From Pseudoxanthomonas sp. X-1 (GTDB taxonomy: Bacteria; Pseudomonadota; Gammaproteobacteria; Xanthomonadales; Xanthomonadaceae): a stretch of 64,000 nucleotides of DNA. The translations under genes and the position numbers were made by a program. Below the pieces are notes generated by a model. It was not told the DNA's origin, did not search any database, and saw only the letters and a list, made by a program, of their open reading frames with translations. Positions 9,216-17,411 of the stretch are shown here, piece by piece. The stretch spans positions 124,001 through 188,000 of the forward strand of contig NZ_CP083376.1 of NCBI RefSeq assembly GCF_020042665.1, given 5' to 3'. Each line of letters opens with the position of its first letter. Position 1 is the first letter of the stretch.

Positions 9216-10722
9216 GCGACACCTCACGCGCACGCGCCTGCAGCCAGGGCGAGACGCGGTAGCGGTCTTCGCCGTAGCCCTGCGACAGATGGGCCAGCAC
9301 GGCGGCGATGTAGTCCAGCCCCACGCGGCGACCCCAGGCCAGCGGCCCGATCGGATAGTTCACCCCGCCGGTCATGGCCGCATCGATGTCGGCTTCGGAG
9401 GCGATGCCCTGCTGCACGGCGTCGGCGGCTTCGTTGACCAGCATGGCCACGGTGCGCGACACCGCCAGGCCGGCGGCGTCGCCCAGCAGCGAGACCTGCT
9501 TGCCCAGCGCGGTGAACAGGCCTGCGGCCCGGGCGATGACGTCCGCGGGCGTGCCCGCGGCGGCCGACAATGCGATCCGCTTGCTGGCGGCATAGTCGAG
9601 CGCCAGGTCGAACAACACCACCGGCTCGCCCAGGGCCTGGCTGCGTGCGCCGGCGCTGCGGCCATCGGTCAGCGCCAGGGCGACGCCGTCCACGCGCAGC
9701 AGGCCTGCGCCTTCGGTCTTTTCGACATGGAGGCCGGCCTGTTCCAGCAGCGCCACCAGGCCCTGCGCCGGGCCGAGCGCGCCTTCGACGCGGACCCGTG
9801 TCGGCGCGGGGCCCTGAAGGTCGCGCACATCGGGGCGCGGCGCATCGTCGCGGTAATCGTAGAAGCCACGCCCGCTCTTGCGCCCCAGCCAGCCGGCGTC
9901 CACCAGCTGCTGCTGCACCAGCGAAGGCTGGTAGCGCGGATCGTGGAAGAACGCCTGCCACACCGAGCGGGTCACGGCGAAGTTGACGTCGTGGCCGATC
10001 AGGTCCATCAGCTCGCACGGCCCCATGCGGAAGCCGCCGCACTCGCGCATCACCGCATCGACGGTCTCCGGCGTGGCCTGCTGCTCCAGCAGCAGGCGCA
10101 GGGCCTCGCCGTAGAACGGGCGCGCCACGCGGTTGACGATGAAGCCGGGCGTGGACTGGCACACCACCGGCGTCTTCTTCCACGCGCGCGCGGTGGCGAC
10201 CAGCGTCTCGACGACGGCCGGGTCCGTGGCGTGGCCGCGGACCACTTCGACCAGCGGCAGGATGGTCGCCGGATTGAAGAAATGCAGCCCGGCCACGCGC
10301 TCCGGCGCGGGCAGGCGCGCGGCCAGCGCGGTCACCGACAGCGAGGAGGTGTTGGTGGACAGGATGGCATTGTCGTCCACGCGCCTAGCCATCTCGGTCA
10401 GCGCGGCGACCTTGACGTCGAGGTTTTCGACGATGGCCTCGATCACCAGGCCGACGCCCTGCAGCGGCGCGCTCGGGCCCGCGGCGATCACCCGCGCGAA
10501 GGCGGAGGCGGCGTCCTCGGCGCTGGCCTTGCCCTTGGCCACGCGCCGGTCGAGGCTGGCGCGGATCTGCGCACGGCCCCGGTCCAGCGCGGCCTCGCTG
10601 GTGTCGCACAGGTAGACGCGATGGCCGGCGAAGGCGGCGACCTCGGCGATGCCGGCGCCCATGGTGCCGGCGCCGATGACGACCACGGCGCGATCCAGCG
10701 CGAGCGCGTTGGCCTCAGCCAT
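9208..10722 (-). CDS. 3-hydroxyacyl-CoA dehydrogenase (PaaH/PaaC-like)
   Basis: 504 residues from MAEANALALDR. The NAD-binding loop VVIGAGTMGAGIAEVAAFAGH is followed by HFFNPATILPLVEVV (catalytic His) and two C-terminal 3HCDH domains, the layout of phenylacetate-pathway 3-hydroxyadipyl-CoA dehydrogenases. It would convert a 3-hydroxyacyl-CoA to a 3-oxoacyl-CoA for thiolysis. It overlaps the GST gene by 8 bases upstream and the crotonase gene by 8 bases downstream. The preference for dicarboxyl-CoA substrates is inferred from similarity. Confidence 0.88.
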   Translation of the reverse strand: MAEANALALDRAVVVIGAGTMGAGIAEVAAFAGHRVYLCDTSEAALDRGRAQIRASLDRRVAKGKASAEDAASAFARVIAAGPSAPLQGVGLVIEAIVENLDVKVAALTEMARRVDDNAILSTNTSSLSVTALAARLPAPERVAGLHFFNPATILPLVEVVRGHATDPAVVETLVATARAWKKTPVVCQSTPGFIVNRVARPFYGEALRLLLEQQATPETVDAVMRECGGFRMGPCELMDLIGHDVNFAVTRSVWQAFFHDPRYQPSLVQQQLVDAGWLGRKSGRGFYDYRDDAPRPDVRDLQGPAPTRVRVEGALGPAQGLVALLEQAGLHVEKTEGAGLLRVDGVALALTDGRSAGARSQALGEPVVLFDLALDYAASKRIALSAAAGTPADVIARAAGLFTALGKQVSLLGDAAGLAVSRTVAMLVNEAADAVQQGIASEADIDAAMTGGVNYPIGPLAWGRRVGLDYIAAVLAHLSQGYGEDRYRVSPWLQARAREVSHG

Positions 10723-11317
10723 CGGCCGGCTCCGTGGCGATGAAGGACGGGCGCTGCGCCAGCGTGGCGTACCAGGCGGCGAGCTTCGGCGCGCGCGCGC
10801 GCCAGGCGACCGCTTCGAAGCGATAGTCCAGATAGCCCAGCGCACAGCCGATCGCGATCTGGCCGATGTCGATCGCCGCACCGGACAGCGCATCGATCTC
10901 GCGCTCCAGGCGGGCGAGCGAGGCCTCGGTCTTGAGCGCGAAGGCATCGATCAACGACGGCAGCGGCAGCGCGCGCTCGCGCTCGTTGCGCCACAGGATC
11001 AGCACGTCCAGCAGCCCGTCGCCGAAGGCCAGCTGCTGCAGGGCCTTCCATCGGTCCTCGCCGGAGGGGAACAGCGCGCCGTGGAAGCGCGCATCCAGGT
11101 ATTCGCAGATGACGGCCGAATCGAACAGCACCTGGCCATCGTCCAGTACCAGGGTGGGGATCTTGGACAGCGGGTTGTCCGCCATGATGGCCGGATTGGG
11201 CCTGAGCATCGCCGCCACCGAGCGCTGCAGCTGCAGCGCCTCGACGCAGCCCAGCTCATGGGCAACCACCATCACCTTGCGCACGAAAGGCGACTTGGGC
11301 GACCAGTGCAGTTTCAT
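10715..11317 (-). CDS. Glutathione S-transferase family protein
   Basis: 200 residues. N-terminal thioredoxin-like domain MKLHWSPKSPFVRKVMVVAHELG, with KIPTLVLDDGQVLFDSAVICEYLD (the glutathione-binding cis-Pro and Ser region), then an all-helical C-terminal domain. ATG overlaps the stop of the CoA-transferase gene by one base. In a ring-acid pathway such proteins may isomerise a double bond or merely detoxify; the role here is unknown. Confidence 0.85.
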   Translation of the reverse strand: MKLHWSPKSPFVRKVMVVAHELGCVEALQLQRSVAAMLRPNPAIMADNPLSKIPTLVLDDGQVLFDSAVICEYLDARFHGALFPSGEDRWKALQQLAFGDGLLDVLILWRNERERALPLPSLIDAFALKTEASLARLEREIDALSGAAIDIGQIAIGCALGYLDYRFEAVAWRARAPKLAAWYATLAQRPSFIATEPADG

Positions 11318-12543
11318 CAGATCACTCCCTTGGCCCGCAGGGCTTGGATGTCATTGTCGGCGTAACCCAGCCCCTGCAGCACGTCGTCGCTGTGCTGGCC
11401 CAGCAGCGGCGGCGCCACGCGCGGCTGCAGCGGCGCATCGGCGAAGCGCATCGGGCTGGACACCAGCGGCACCTCCACGCCCAGCGGATGCGGGACGCGG
11501 CGGACCATCTGTCTGGCCACCACCTGCGGGTCTTCGAGCACTTCGGGCACCGAGTTGATGGCGCCGGCCGGCACGCCGGCCGCGTCCAGCGCGGCCAGCA
11601 GGTCGGCGCGCCGCCACCCGGCGAAGGCCTCGGAGAGCCGCGCGGACAGCGCCTGGATGCCTTCCACGCGCCCGGCATTGGTGGCGAAGGCGCCTTCGGC
11701 CAGCGCGGGCTGGCCCAGCACCTGGCACAGCTTGGCGAACTGGCCGTCGTTGCCGACCACCAGGATGACGTCGCCATCGGCGCAGGCGAACACGTCCTGC
11801 GGCTGGATGTTGGGATGCGCATTGCCGTTGCGCTGCGGCGTGCGGCCGGACACCAGGTAGTTCATCGCCTGGTTGGCCAGCGAGGCGACCTGCACATCCA
11901 GCATGGCGATGTCGATGGTGTCGCCCAGGCCGGTGACATGGCGCCGGTTGAGCGCGGCCAGCACCGACACGGCGGTATACATGCCGGTCATCAGGTCGAC
12001 GATGGGGATGCCGACCTTCTGCGGGCCGCCGCCGGGCTTGCCATCGCGCTCGCCTGTGACGCTCATCAGGCCGCCCATGGCCTGGATCAGGAAGTCGTAG
12101 GCCGGCTGTTCGGCGCGCGGGCCGTCCTGGCCGAAGCCGGTGACCGAGCAGTAGATCAGCCTGGGGTTGATGGCGCGCAGGCTGTCGGCATCCAGGCCGT
12201 AACGCTTGAGCGTGCCGACCTTGTAGTTCTCCAGCACGATGTCGGCCTGCGCCGCCAGCCTGCGCACGATGTCCTGGCCCTCGGGCGTGTCGATGCGGAT
12301 GGTGATCGACTGCTTGCCGGCGTTGACGGCCAGGTAGTAGCCGGCCTCGCCGGTGTTGCGGCCGTCGGCGTCCTTGAGGAAGGGCGGCCCCCAGGCGCGG
12401 GTGTCATCGCCCGCGCCGGGCCGCTCGACCTTGATCACCTCGGCGCCCAGGTCGGCCAGGATCTGCCCGGCCCAGGGCGCGGCCAGGATGCGGCTCAGAT
12501 CCAGGACCTTGATGCCCGACAGCGGGCGTGCGTTGGAACTCAT
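11317..12543 (-). CDS. Family III CoA-transferase (CaiB/BaiF)
   Basis: 408 residues. Starts with the family hallmark LSGIKVLDLSRILAAPWAGQ and LGAEVIKVERPGAGDDTR. The expected catalytic aspartate is Asp150, in PAYDFLIQAMGGLMSVTG. Such enzymes move CoA from a donor such as succinyl-CoA or formyl-CoA onto a carboxylic acid. It is the only acid-activating gene in this cluster, so it probably forms the first CoA thioester. It follows the crotonase gene at 13375 by 55 bp. Confidence 0.9.
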   Translation of the reverse strand: MSSNARPLSGIKVLDLSRILAAPWAGQILADLGAEVIKVERPGAGDDTRAWGPPFLKDADGRNTGEAGYYLAVNAGKQSITIRIDTPEGQDIVRRLAAQADIVLENYKVGTLKRYGLDADSLRAINPRLIYCSVTGFGQDGPRAEQPAYDFLIQAMGGLMSVTGERDGKPGGGPQKVGIPIVDLMTGMYTAVSVLAALNRRHVTGLGDTIDIAMLDVQVASLANQAMNYLVSGRTPQRNGNAHPNIQPQDVFACADGDVILVVGNDGQFAKLCQVLGQPALAEGAFATNAGRVEGIQALSARLSEAFAGWRRADLLAALDAAGVPAGAINSVPEVLEDPQVVARQMVRRVPHPLGVEVPLVSSPMRFADAPLQPRVAPPLLGQHSDDVLQGLGYADNDIQALRAKGVI

Positions 12544-12598
12544 CGGGACATCCGTGCGATATCGCCGGCCAGCGGCGATGGAAGAGAGAGGGAGGGCA

Positions 12599-13375
12599 TC
12601 AGCGGCCGACGAACACCGGCGCGCGCTTCTCGCGGAAGGCGGCCTGCGCCTCGCGTGCGTCCTCGGTGCGGCCGATCGCGGCGGTCATGTCCTGCTCGTA
12701 GCGGTAGCCGTCGCGCAGGCTCATCTGCTCGATCGTGTTGAGCGTGTGCTTGCTCATGCGCGTGGCTACCGGGCTCTTGGCGGCGATGGTGTGGGCGATC
12801 TCCAGCGCGGTGGGCAGCAGCGCCTCGGGCGCCACGCAGGCCTCGACCAGGCCCAGCCGGTAGAGCTCGGCGCCGTCCACGCGCAGGCCGGTCAGCGCCA
12901 TGTGGCGCAGGCGCGAGTGGCCGAACAGCCGCATCGCATGCCGGCAGCCGCCGAGCAGGCCGACGTCGATCTCGGGCAGGCCCAGCGAGGCGCGCTCGGA
13001 GGCGACCAGGATGTCCGAGGAGGCGACCATCGCCAGGCCCGAGCCGAGCGCGGCGCCGTTGATGGCCGCCACCACCGGCTTGGCGCACTCGCGGATGGCG
13101 TGGAAGCACTCCCGCGTGCGGCGCAGGTGCGCGCCCAGGTCGCCGGGCGCCTTGATCACCTCGGCGCGGCCCTTGAGGTCGGCGCCGGCGCAGAACACCT
13201 TGCCGGCGCCGGTGAGCACCACCGCGCGGATCTCATCCCGCTCGCCGATGCGGTCCAGCGCCAGTACCAGCTCGTCGTTGAGCGTGCGGGTCAGCGCGTT
13301 GACCGGCGGCGCATCCAGCGTCAGTACCGCCACGTGGTCGTGGATCTCCACGCGCAGCTGGGTCAGGTCGTCCAT
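12599..13375 (-). CDS. Crotonase-family protein lacking one catalytic glutamate
   Basis: 258 residues with a full crotonase fold (VVLTGAGKVFCAGADLKG, INGAALGSGLAMVASSD, LPEIDVGLLGGCRHAMRL). At the position of the first catalytic Glu of the standard enzyme (GGGCEL) there is Ala115 within GSGLAM; the second, Glu135 in LPEI, is kept. This pattern fits an isomerase, or a hydrolase or lyase variant, better than a classical hydratase. First gene of the operon, downstream of a LysR-type box at 13456-13477. Confidence 0.83.
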   Translation of the reverse strand: MDDLTQLRVEIHDHVAVLTLDAPPVNALTRTLNDELVLALDRIGERDEIRAVVLTGAGKVFCAGADLKGRAEVIKAPGDLGAHLRRTRECFHAIRECAKPVVAAINGAALGSGLAMVASSDILVASERASLGLPEIDVGLLGGCRHAMRLFGHSRLRHMALTGLRVDGAELYRLGLVEACVAPEALLPTALEIAHTIAAKSPVATRMSKHTLNTIEQMSLRDGYRYEQDMTAAIGRTEDAREAQAAFREKRAPVFVGR

Positions 13376-13407
13376 TGCGGCTAGGCCTTGATGAGTGATC
13401 GAAGGCC

Positions 13408-13477
13408 AGTCTAGGAAGCCCCCGCGCGCGCGCCGACGCGACGCCAGGCAGAGCTGCTATGCGGCTGCGCGCATAGC
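13408..13477 (-). promoter_or_regulatory. Putative LysR box and -10 of the crotonase/CoA-transferase operon
   Basis: Bases 13456-13477 form an inverted repeat, GCTATGCG-N6-CGCATAGC. Reading on the minus strand, 42 bases later comes CCTAGACT with a -10-like TAGACT (13413-13408). The box centre would fall near -65, where LysR proteins usually bind. The same half-site and spacing recur at 14932-15001 and 16133-16203. Confidence 0.55.
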
Positions 13478-13516
13478 CGTTAGGACCAAGGTCGTATTGC
13501 GCGCGCGCCGCGCCGG

Positions 13517-14314
13517 TCAGGCATACAGCGCGCGCGGATGGTCTTCCAGGATCCTGCGCGCCAGGGCGGCATCGCCCGCCCAGTCGCGGAAGGTCTCGAG
13601 CAGCGCGCCGGTCTCCGGCGCCGGTTCCACGCGCAGATGCGGCCAGTCGCTGCCCCACAGCATGCGGTCCGCGCGCGCCTGCTGCAGCGCCAGCTGGAAG
13701 GCACGACCGCGCTCGGGCTGCGGCTTGCGCAGCAGGTTGCGGTACATGCACAGCTTGATCCAGGTGTTGCCGCCTTCCAGCAAGGACAGCAGCGCGCGGA
13801 ACGCCGGCGCGTCGACGCCGGCCTCCAGGTCGAAGCCGCTCGCGTGGTCGATCACCAGGGGCACGGGCAGCTCGCGCAGCGTGCCGATGACGCCGGACAG
13901 CGCCGCGGTGTCGCTCCAGAGTTCGGCATGCAGGCCCGCCGCGGCCAGCGCCGGCGCCAGCCGCTTCAGATCCTCCAGCGTGGCCGCGCCGGGGAAGTCG
14001 CCGCCGCTGCGGTGGCTGAAGCGCAAGGCCCGCACGCCGCGCTCGCGCAGCCCGCGCAGGTCCACTCCATCCTGCACACGCGCCACGGCCACCCCGCGCA
14101 GCTGCGGAAACCGGTCCAGTGCGTCGAACAGCGCGGAAAAGTCCCGACCGTAGGCGCTGGGATGGATCAGCACGCCATGCTGCAGGTCCAGCGCCTGCAG
14201 CAGCGCCAGGTACTGCTCGACGCTGGCCTGCGGCGGCGAATGCACGCTGGTGTCGGCCAGCGGAAAACGCGCATACGGTCCGAAGACGTGCGCATGGCAG
14301 TCCCAGCCGCTCAC
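13517..14314 (-). CDS. Amidohydrolase family 2 protein (lactonase-like)
   Basis: 265 residues. The start is a GTG at 14314 that overlaps the stop of the preceding gene (GTGA), giving SGWDCHAHVFGP, the family's metal-binding DxHxH-like strand. LVIDHASG and MLWGSDWPHLRVEP supply the conserved His and Asp. PF04909 members include pyrone-dicarboxylate and sulfomuconolactone hydrolases and decarboxylases of ring-cleavage products. It probably opens a lactone or decarboxylates an intermediate; the substrate is unknown. Confidence 0.8.
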   Translation of the reverse strand: MSGWDCHAHVFGPYARFPLADTSVHSPPQASVEQYLALLQALDLQHGVLIHPSAYGRDFSALFDALDRFPQLRGVAVARVQDGVDLRGLRERGVRALRFSHRSGGDFPGAATLEDLKRLAPALAAAGLHAELWSDTAALSGVIGTLRELPVPLVIDHASGFDLEAGVDAPAFRALLSLLEGGNTWIKLCMYRNLLRKPQPERGRAFQLALQQARADRMLWGSDWPHLRVEPAPETGALLETFRDWAGDAALARRILEDHPRALYA

Positions 14315-14880
14315 AGGCCGTTGCGCTGCGGCAGGTCGAAGGCCGGCGCGACGCCCTCCGGCAGGGGGATCTCGTGGGCGTTCAGCGTCATCGCCACCAT
14401 CGTGTAATAGCCCACCAGCGCGGTGAGCTCGACCACGGCCTTCTCGCCCAGCAGGGCCAGCGTCCGCGCGTAGGTCGCGTCGCTGACCGAGTTGGCAGCG
14501 TTGAGCTCGCGGGCGAAGCAGACGGTGGCGTGCTCGGTCTCGTCCAGTCCCGCGGGGATCTCCTGCGCCAGCAGCGCATCGAGGATCTCCGCCGACAGGC
14601 CGGCCTTCTCGCCCTCCAGGCGATGCGCGTACCACTCGAACGGCGAGTTGCAGGCCCGGCCGGTGACCAGGATGGCCAGCTCGCTCTGGCGCGGCGTCAG
14701 GGACGTGTCGTAACGCAGCAGTTCGCCCAGGGCCGACCAGCGCGCCGCCAGCTCCGCGTTATGCAGTGCGGCGCGCAGCGGGCCCTGGATCCTGCCGCGC
14801 TTGCCGTTGACGATGCGGTCGTGCACCGCGCGCTGGTCGGCCTCCATGTGGGCGGGATCGGGCAGGGTGATGCGGGGCAT
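14311..14880 (-). CDS. Carboxymuconolactone decarboxylase-like (CMD/AhpD-fold) protein
   Basis: 189 residues from MPRITLPDPAH. The CMD fold is seen in LTPRQSELAILVTGRACNSPFEWYAHRLEG and in the following helices. There is no CxxC redox pair, so it is not an AhpD-type peroxidase partner. Coupled to the amidohydrolase by a 4-base overlap. It probably acts on a small unsaturated acid or lactone; it is distinct from the true PcaC at 47883. Confidence 0.78.
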   Translation of the reverse strand: MPRITLPDPAHMEADQRAVHDRIVNGKRGRIQGPLRAALHNAELAARWSALGELLRYDTSLTPRQSELAILVTGRACNSPFEWYAHRLEGEKAGLSAEILDALLAQEIPAGLDETEHATVCFARELNAANSVSDATYARTLALLGEKAVVELTALVGYYTMVAMTLNAHEIPLPEGVAPAFDLPQRNGL

Positions 14881-14931
14881 GGCAACTCCGGTTCGAGCGC
14901 GGGACCGCACGCGGCAGGCGCGCGATCGGCC

Positions 14932-15001
14932 GTTATAGGGTGGGGCGACGGCGCGCGCTACGCGTCCGCCGGCATGTCTGCTATGCGTCGGGGGTCGGGG
15001 C
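14932..15001 (-). promoter_or_regulatory. Putative LysR half-site and -10 of the CMD/amidohydrolase operon
   Basis: On the minus strand a CGCATAGC half-site (14987-14980) is followed, 42 bases later, by TATAAC (14937-14932), about 50 bp before the CMD start codon. The distal half is degenerate. The spacing equals that of the other two promoters of the cluster. The half-site overlaps the 3' end of the LysR gene. Confidence 0.45.
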
Positions 15002-15961
15002 GAAGGCGCGCTGCCACAGGCCTTCGGCCGCCAGCGACCGGAACGCGTGGTCGATCTCGCCGGCCACGGCCGAGACCGCGCGGGCCGGCCCCTTGGAGCG
15101 GCTCAGCGCCATGGAAATGATCCGCTGCATGGGCGGATCCACCAGGCGCGCGGCCTGCAGCACGCCGTCGGCCAGCTCCTTCCACACCGCGTGGATGGGC
15201 AGCACGGTGTAGACGCCGTCGCCGGCGGAGAGCGATTTCTGCAGCGGCAGCGAATCGGCCTCGATCGCCGGGGAAAGGCTGATATGGCAGCTGCGCGCCA
15301 GCGCATCCAGCGCCGTGCGCAACCCGTTGGGCGCGCTGGGCACCACCAGCGGCAGCTGGTCGAGCCGGGTGAACGGCACGGTCTCGGCGGCGGTCAGCGC
15401 ATCGCCGCGCCGGCCGATCAGATAGCTGTCGACCACGGCCAGGGACTGCTCGCCTTCCGGCAGCGAGGTGCCATAGCGGTACAGCACGGCGATATCGACC
15501 CGGGCATCGGCCAGCCACTCCTCGACCTGGCCGCCGGAGCCCTCCAGGATCTTGAGCGTGACCGCGGGATAACGCGTGCGCAGGGTCGAGAACAGGCGGC
15601 CGGTCACCGCCTGCGAGATCGACGGCAGCATGCCGATCGTGACCCGGCCGGTCGGCTCCAGCGCCTCGCCGCGGATGTCGCGCTCGAGCTGCGCCGCGTC
15701 GGCCAGCAGCGCCTTGACCTGCGGGAACAGGCGTTCGCCCAGCTCGGACAGCTGCACGCCGCGCCCGGTGCGGTTGAACAGGCGCGCGCCGCAATCGCGC
15801 TCCAGTGCGTTGATCTGGCGGCTAAGCACCGACTGGTTGGTGTCCAGGAACAGCGCCGCGCGCGTGACGCTGCCCAGCTCGCCGATCGCCACGAACGCGC
15901 GCCAGCGCCCCAGATCGGTCACCAGATCGAGCGAAAGCGTGGTGACCTTGGGTGTGGGCAT
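14981..15961 (-). CDS. LysR-family transcriptional regulator
   Basis: 326 residues from MPTPKVTTLSLDL. Winged HTH at about residues 17-75 (FVAIGELGSVTRAALFLDTN, VLSRQINALERDCGARLFNRTGRG), then a two-lobed effector domain (GRVTIGMLPSISQ onward). It lies at the centre of the three operons that share a CATAGC box and is the obvious candidate for binding it. The inducer is unknown. About 500 bp of gene-poor DNA separate it from the divergent hydrolase gene. Confidence 0.9.
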   Translation of the reverse strand: MPTPKVTTLSLDLVTDLGRWRAFVAIGELGSVTRAALFLDTNQSVLSRQINALERDCGARLFNRTGRGVQLSELGERLFPQVKALLADAAQLERDIRGEALEPTGRVTIGMLPSISQAVTGRLFSTLRTRYPAVTLKILEGSGGQVEEWLADARVDIAVLYRYGTSLPEGEQSLAVVDSYLIGRRGDALTAAETVPFTRLDQLPLVVPSAPNGLRTALDALARSCHISLSPAIEADSLPLQKSLSAGDGVYTVLPIHAVWKELADGVLQAARLVDPPMQRIISMALSRSKGPARAVSAVAGEIDHAFRSLAAEGLWQRAFAPTPDA

Positions 15962-16132
15962 GGCGGAACGGCGGGCGCGCTGGATCAGGTGAACGAGGGT
16001 AGCAAACCGCCCGCCGGCCAATGGCGCGAGACGCCTCCAGACGCGCCCTTCGACTAAAGGATAAGGGCCTCGCCGAGGCCTCGAATCACGCGGAAACCCC
16101 GCGTTTGCGGGCGATCGGCGGGGCCGGTGCGA

Positions 16133-16203
16133 GCCATCGCATTCGCGCCATAGCTGGATTGACCGCTGGCGGCGTGCGCCCGAAAAAACACCGTGCCTAG
16201 ACT
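16133..16203 (+). promoter_or_regulatory. Putative LysR box and -10 of the hydrolase-porin-MFS-thiolase operon
   Basis: An imperfect palindrome at 16133-16154 (GCCAT, 12 bases, ATAGC) is followed 43 bases later by TAGACT (16198-16203), in an 8-mer CCTAGACT also present in the promoter at 13408-13415. It lies in the 503-bp gap between the LysR gene and the hydrolase gene, which otherwise shows only a 24-codon ORF. Confidence 0.5.
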
Positions 16204-16261
16204 CCGCCCCATCGACGCCTGCAGCGCAACGCAGGTCCACGCCATCGAGGAGGAGGGCCTC

Positions 16262-16336
16262 ATGTCCAGCCAGGACGCGTGCCAGGCGATCGCCTGCGGC
16301 ACGCGACAGGTGCCGGTGCCAAGACCGGTCCACTAA
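16262..16336 (+). CDS. Candidate 24-residue leader ORF
   Basis: ATG at 16262 is preceded by a very strong ribosome-binding site (GAGGAGGAGG) at good spacing and gives MSSQDACQAIACGTRQVPVP plus four residues, then TAA. It begins about 55 bp after the putative -10 and ends 128 bp before the hydrolase start. It may be a regulatory leader peptide or a real small protein with two cysteines; no family is recognised. Confidence 0.35.
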   Translation: MSSQDACQAIACGTRQVPVPRPVH

Positions 16337-16464
16337 CACCGTCCGGCCGCGACAGGCCGGTCATCCGATTGAAGTCCGTCGTGCCGTCGTCCCTGGGATG
16401 CGGCGCACAGGTGTCGTGCGGCCGCGTCCGGCCCGGCGCCTGCAATACCGGGAGGGATTGCCTG

Positions 16465-17316
16465 ATGAAGCGCTCGTGGGTGCGTGTTCTGTTCTGCCTG
16501 GCCTTGCCGGCCACCGTGGGCGCCGCCGAGGCGGCGGATGCGCGTGCGCATCGCCAGCTGACCTGCGGCGATGCCAGCATCGACGTGGTGGTGGACGGTC
16601 GGGGGCCGACCATCGTGCTGTTGCCGTCGCTGGGCCGCGATTCGCTGGACTACGACCCGATCGCCGAGGGCCTGGCCGCCAAGGGCTACCAGGTGCTGCG
16701 CCCACAGCCGCGCGGGCTCGGTGCCAGCCGCGGGCCGATGGAAGGCATCACCCTGGCGGACCTGGCCGACGATGTGGCCTGCACGATCGACCAGGCGGGC
16801 AAGGCGCCGGCGATCGTCGTCGGGCATGCCTACGGCAACTGGGTGGCGCGCATGCTCGCCGCGCGACATCCGCAGTCCGTGCGCGGTGTCGTGGTCGCGG
16901 CCGCGGCGGCCAAGACCTATCCCAAGTCGCTGTCGGCCAGCATCATCCGCATCGCCGATCCCAAGACCTCGCGCGAGGATCGGCTGCGGGAGCTGCAGGC
17001 GACCTTCTTCGCGCCGGGCAACGATGCCTCGGTCTGGCTGGACGGCTGGCACCCCGAGGTGCGCACCAGCCAGCGCAACGCCAGCGACGCCACGCCCAAG
17101 GCGCTGTGGTGGAGCGCGGGCGGCAAGGTGCCGCTGCTGGACCTGCAGGCCGAATCCGATCCCTTCATGCCGGCCGATCGCCGCCAGGAGCTGCGCGAGG
17201 AACTGGGCCCGCGCGTCAGCGTGGTCACCATCCCCGGCGCCAGCCACGCCCTGCTGCCCGAGCAGCCGCAGCAGGTGGTCGAGGCCATCGCCCACTGGTC
17301 GGCCAGCCTGCGTTGA
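16465..17316 (+). CDS. Exported alpha/beta-hydrolase-fold protein without Ser nucleophile
   Basis: 283 residues from ATG 16465 (ribosome-binding site GGAGG). Signal peptide MKRSWVRVLFCLALPATVGA, cleavage near residue 24. The fold is clear (GRGPTIVLLPSLGRDSLDYD, RPQPRGLGASRG), but the nucleophile elbow reads VVGHAYGNWVA, with Ala122 where GxSxG needs Ser. Candidate acid Asp (ESDPFMP) and His (GASHALLPEQ) remain. It therefore probably does not work as a serine esterase; binding or a lyase-type reaction are alternatives. First full gene of the transport-thiolase operon. Confidence 0.8.
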   Translation: MKRSWVRVLFCLALPATVGAAEAADARAHRQLTCGDASIDVVVDGRGPTIVLLPSLGRDSLDYDPIAEGLAAKGYQVLRPQPRGLGASRGPMEGITLADLADDVACTIDQAGKAPAIVVGHAYGNWVARMLAARHPQSVRGVVVAAAAAKTYPKSLSASIIRIADPKTSREDRLRELQATFFAPGNDASVWLDGWHPEVRTSQRNASDATPKALWWSAGGKVPLLDLQAESDPFMPADRRQELREELGPRVSVVTIPGASHALLPEQPQQVVEAIAHWSASLR

Positions 17317-17411
17317 GCCGCCGCGCGCCCGTTCCGCGCTCCATCCATCCAGCGTGCCGCCGTGGGCGGCCTCGCTGCCGCTTTCCGCATCCACTCCTGG
17401 GAGGGAACTCG

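Noticed and set aside
14311..14880. A second pcaC
   Set aside because: It is longer (189 residues) and has the NSPFEWYAH-type core instead of the PcaC active-site segments; true pcaC is at 47883.
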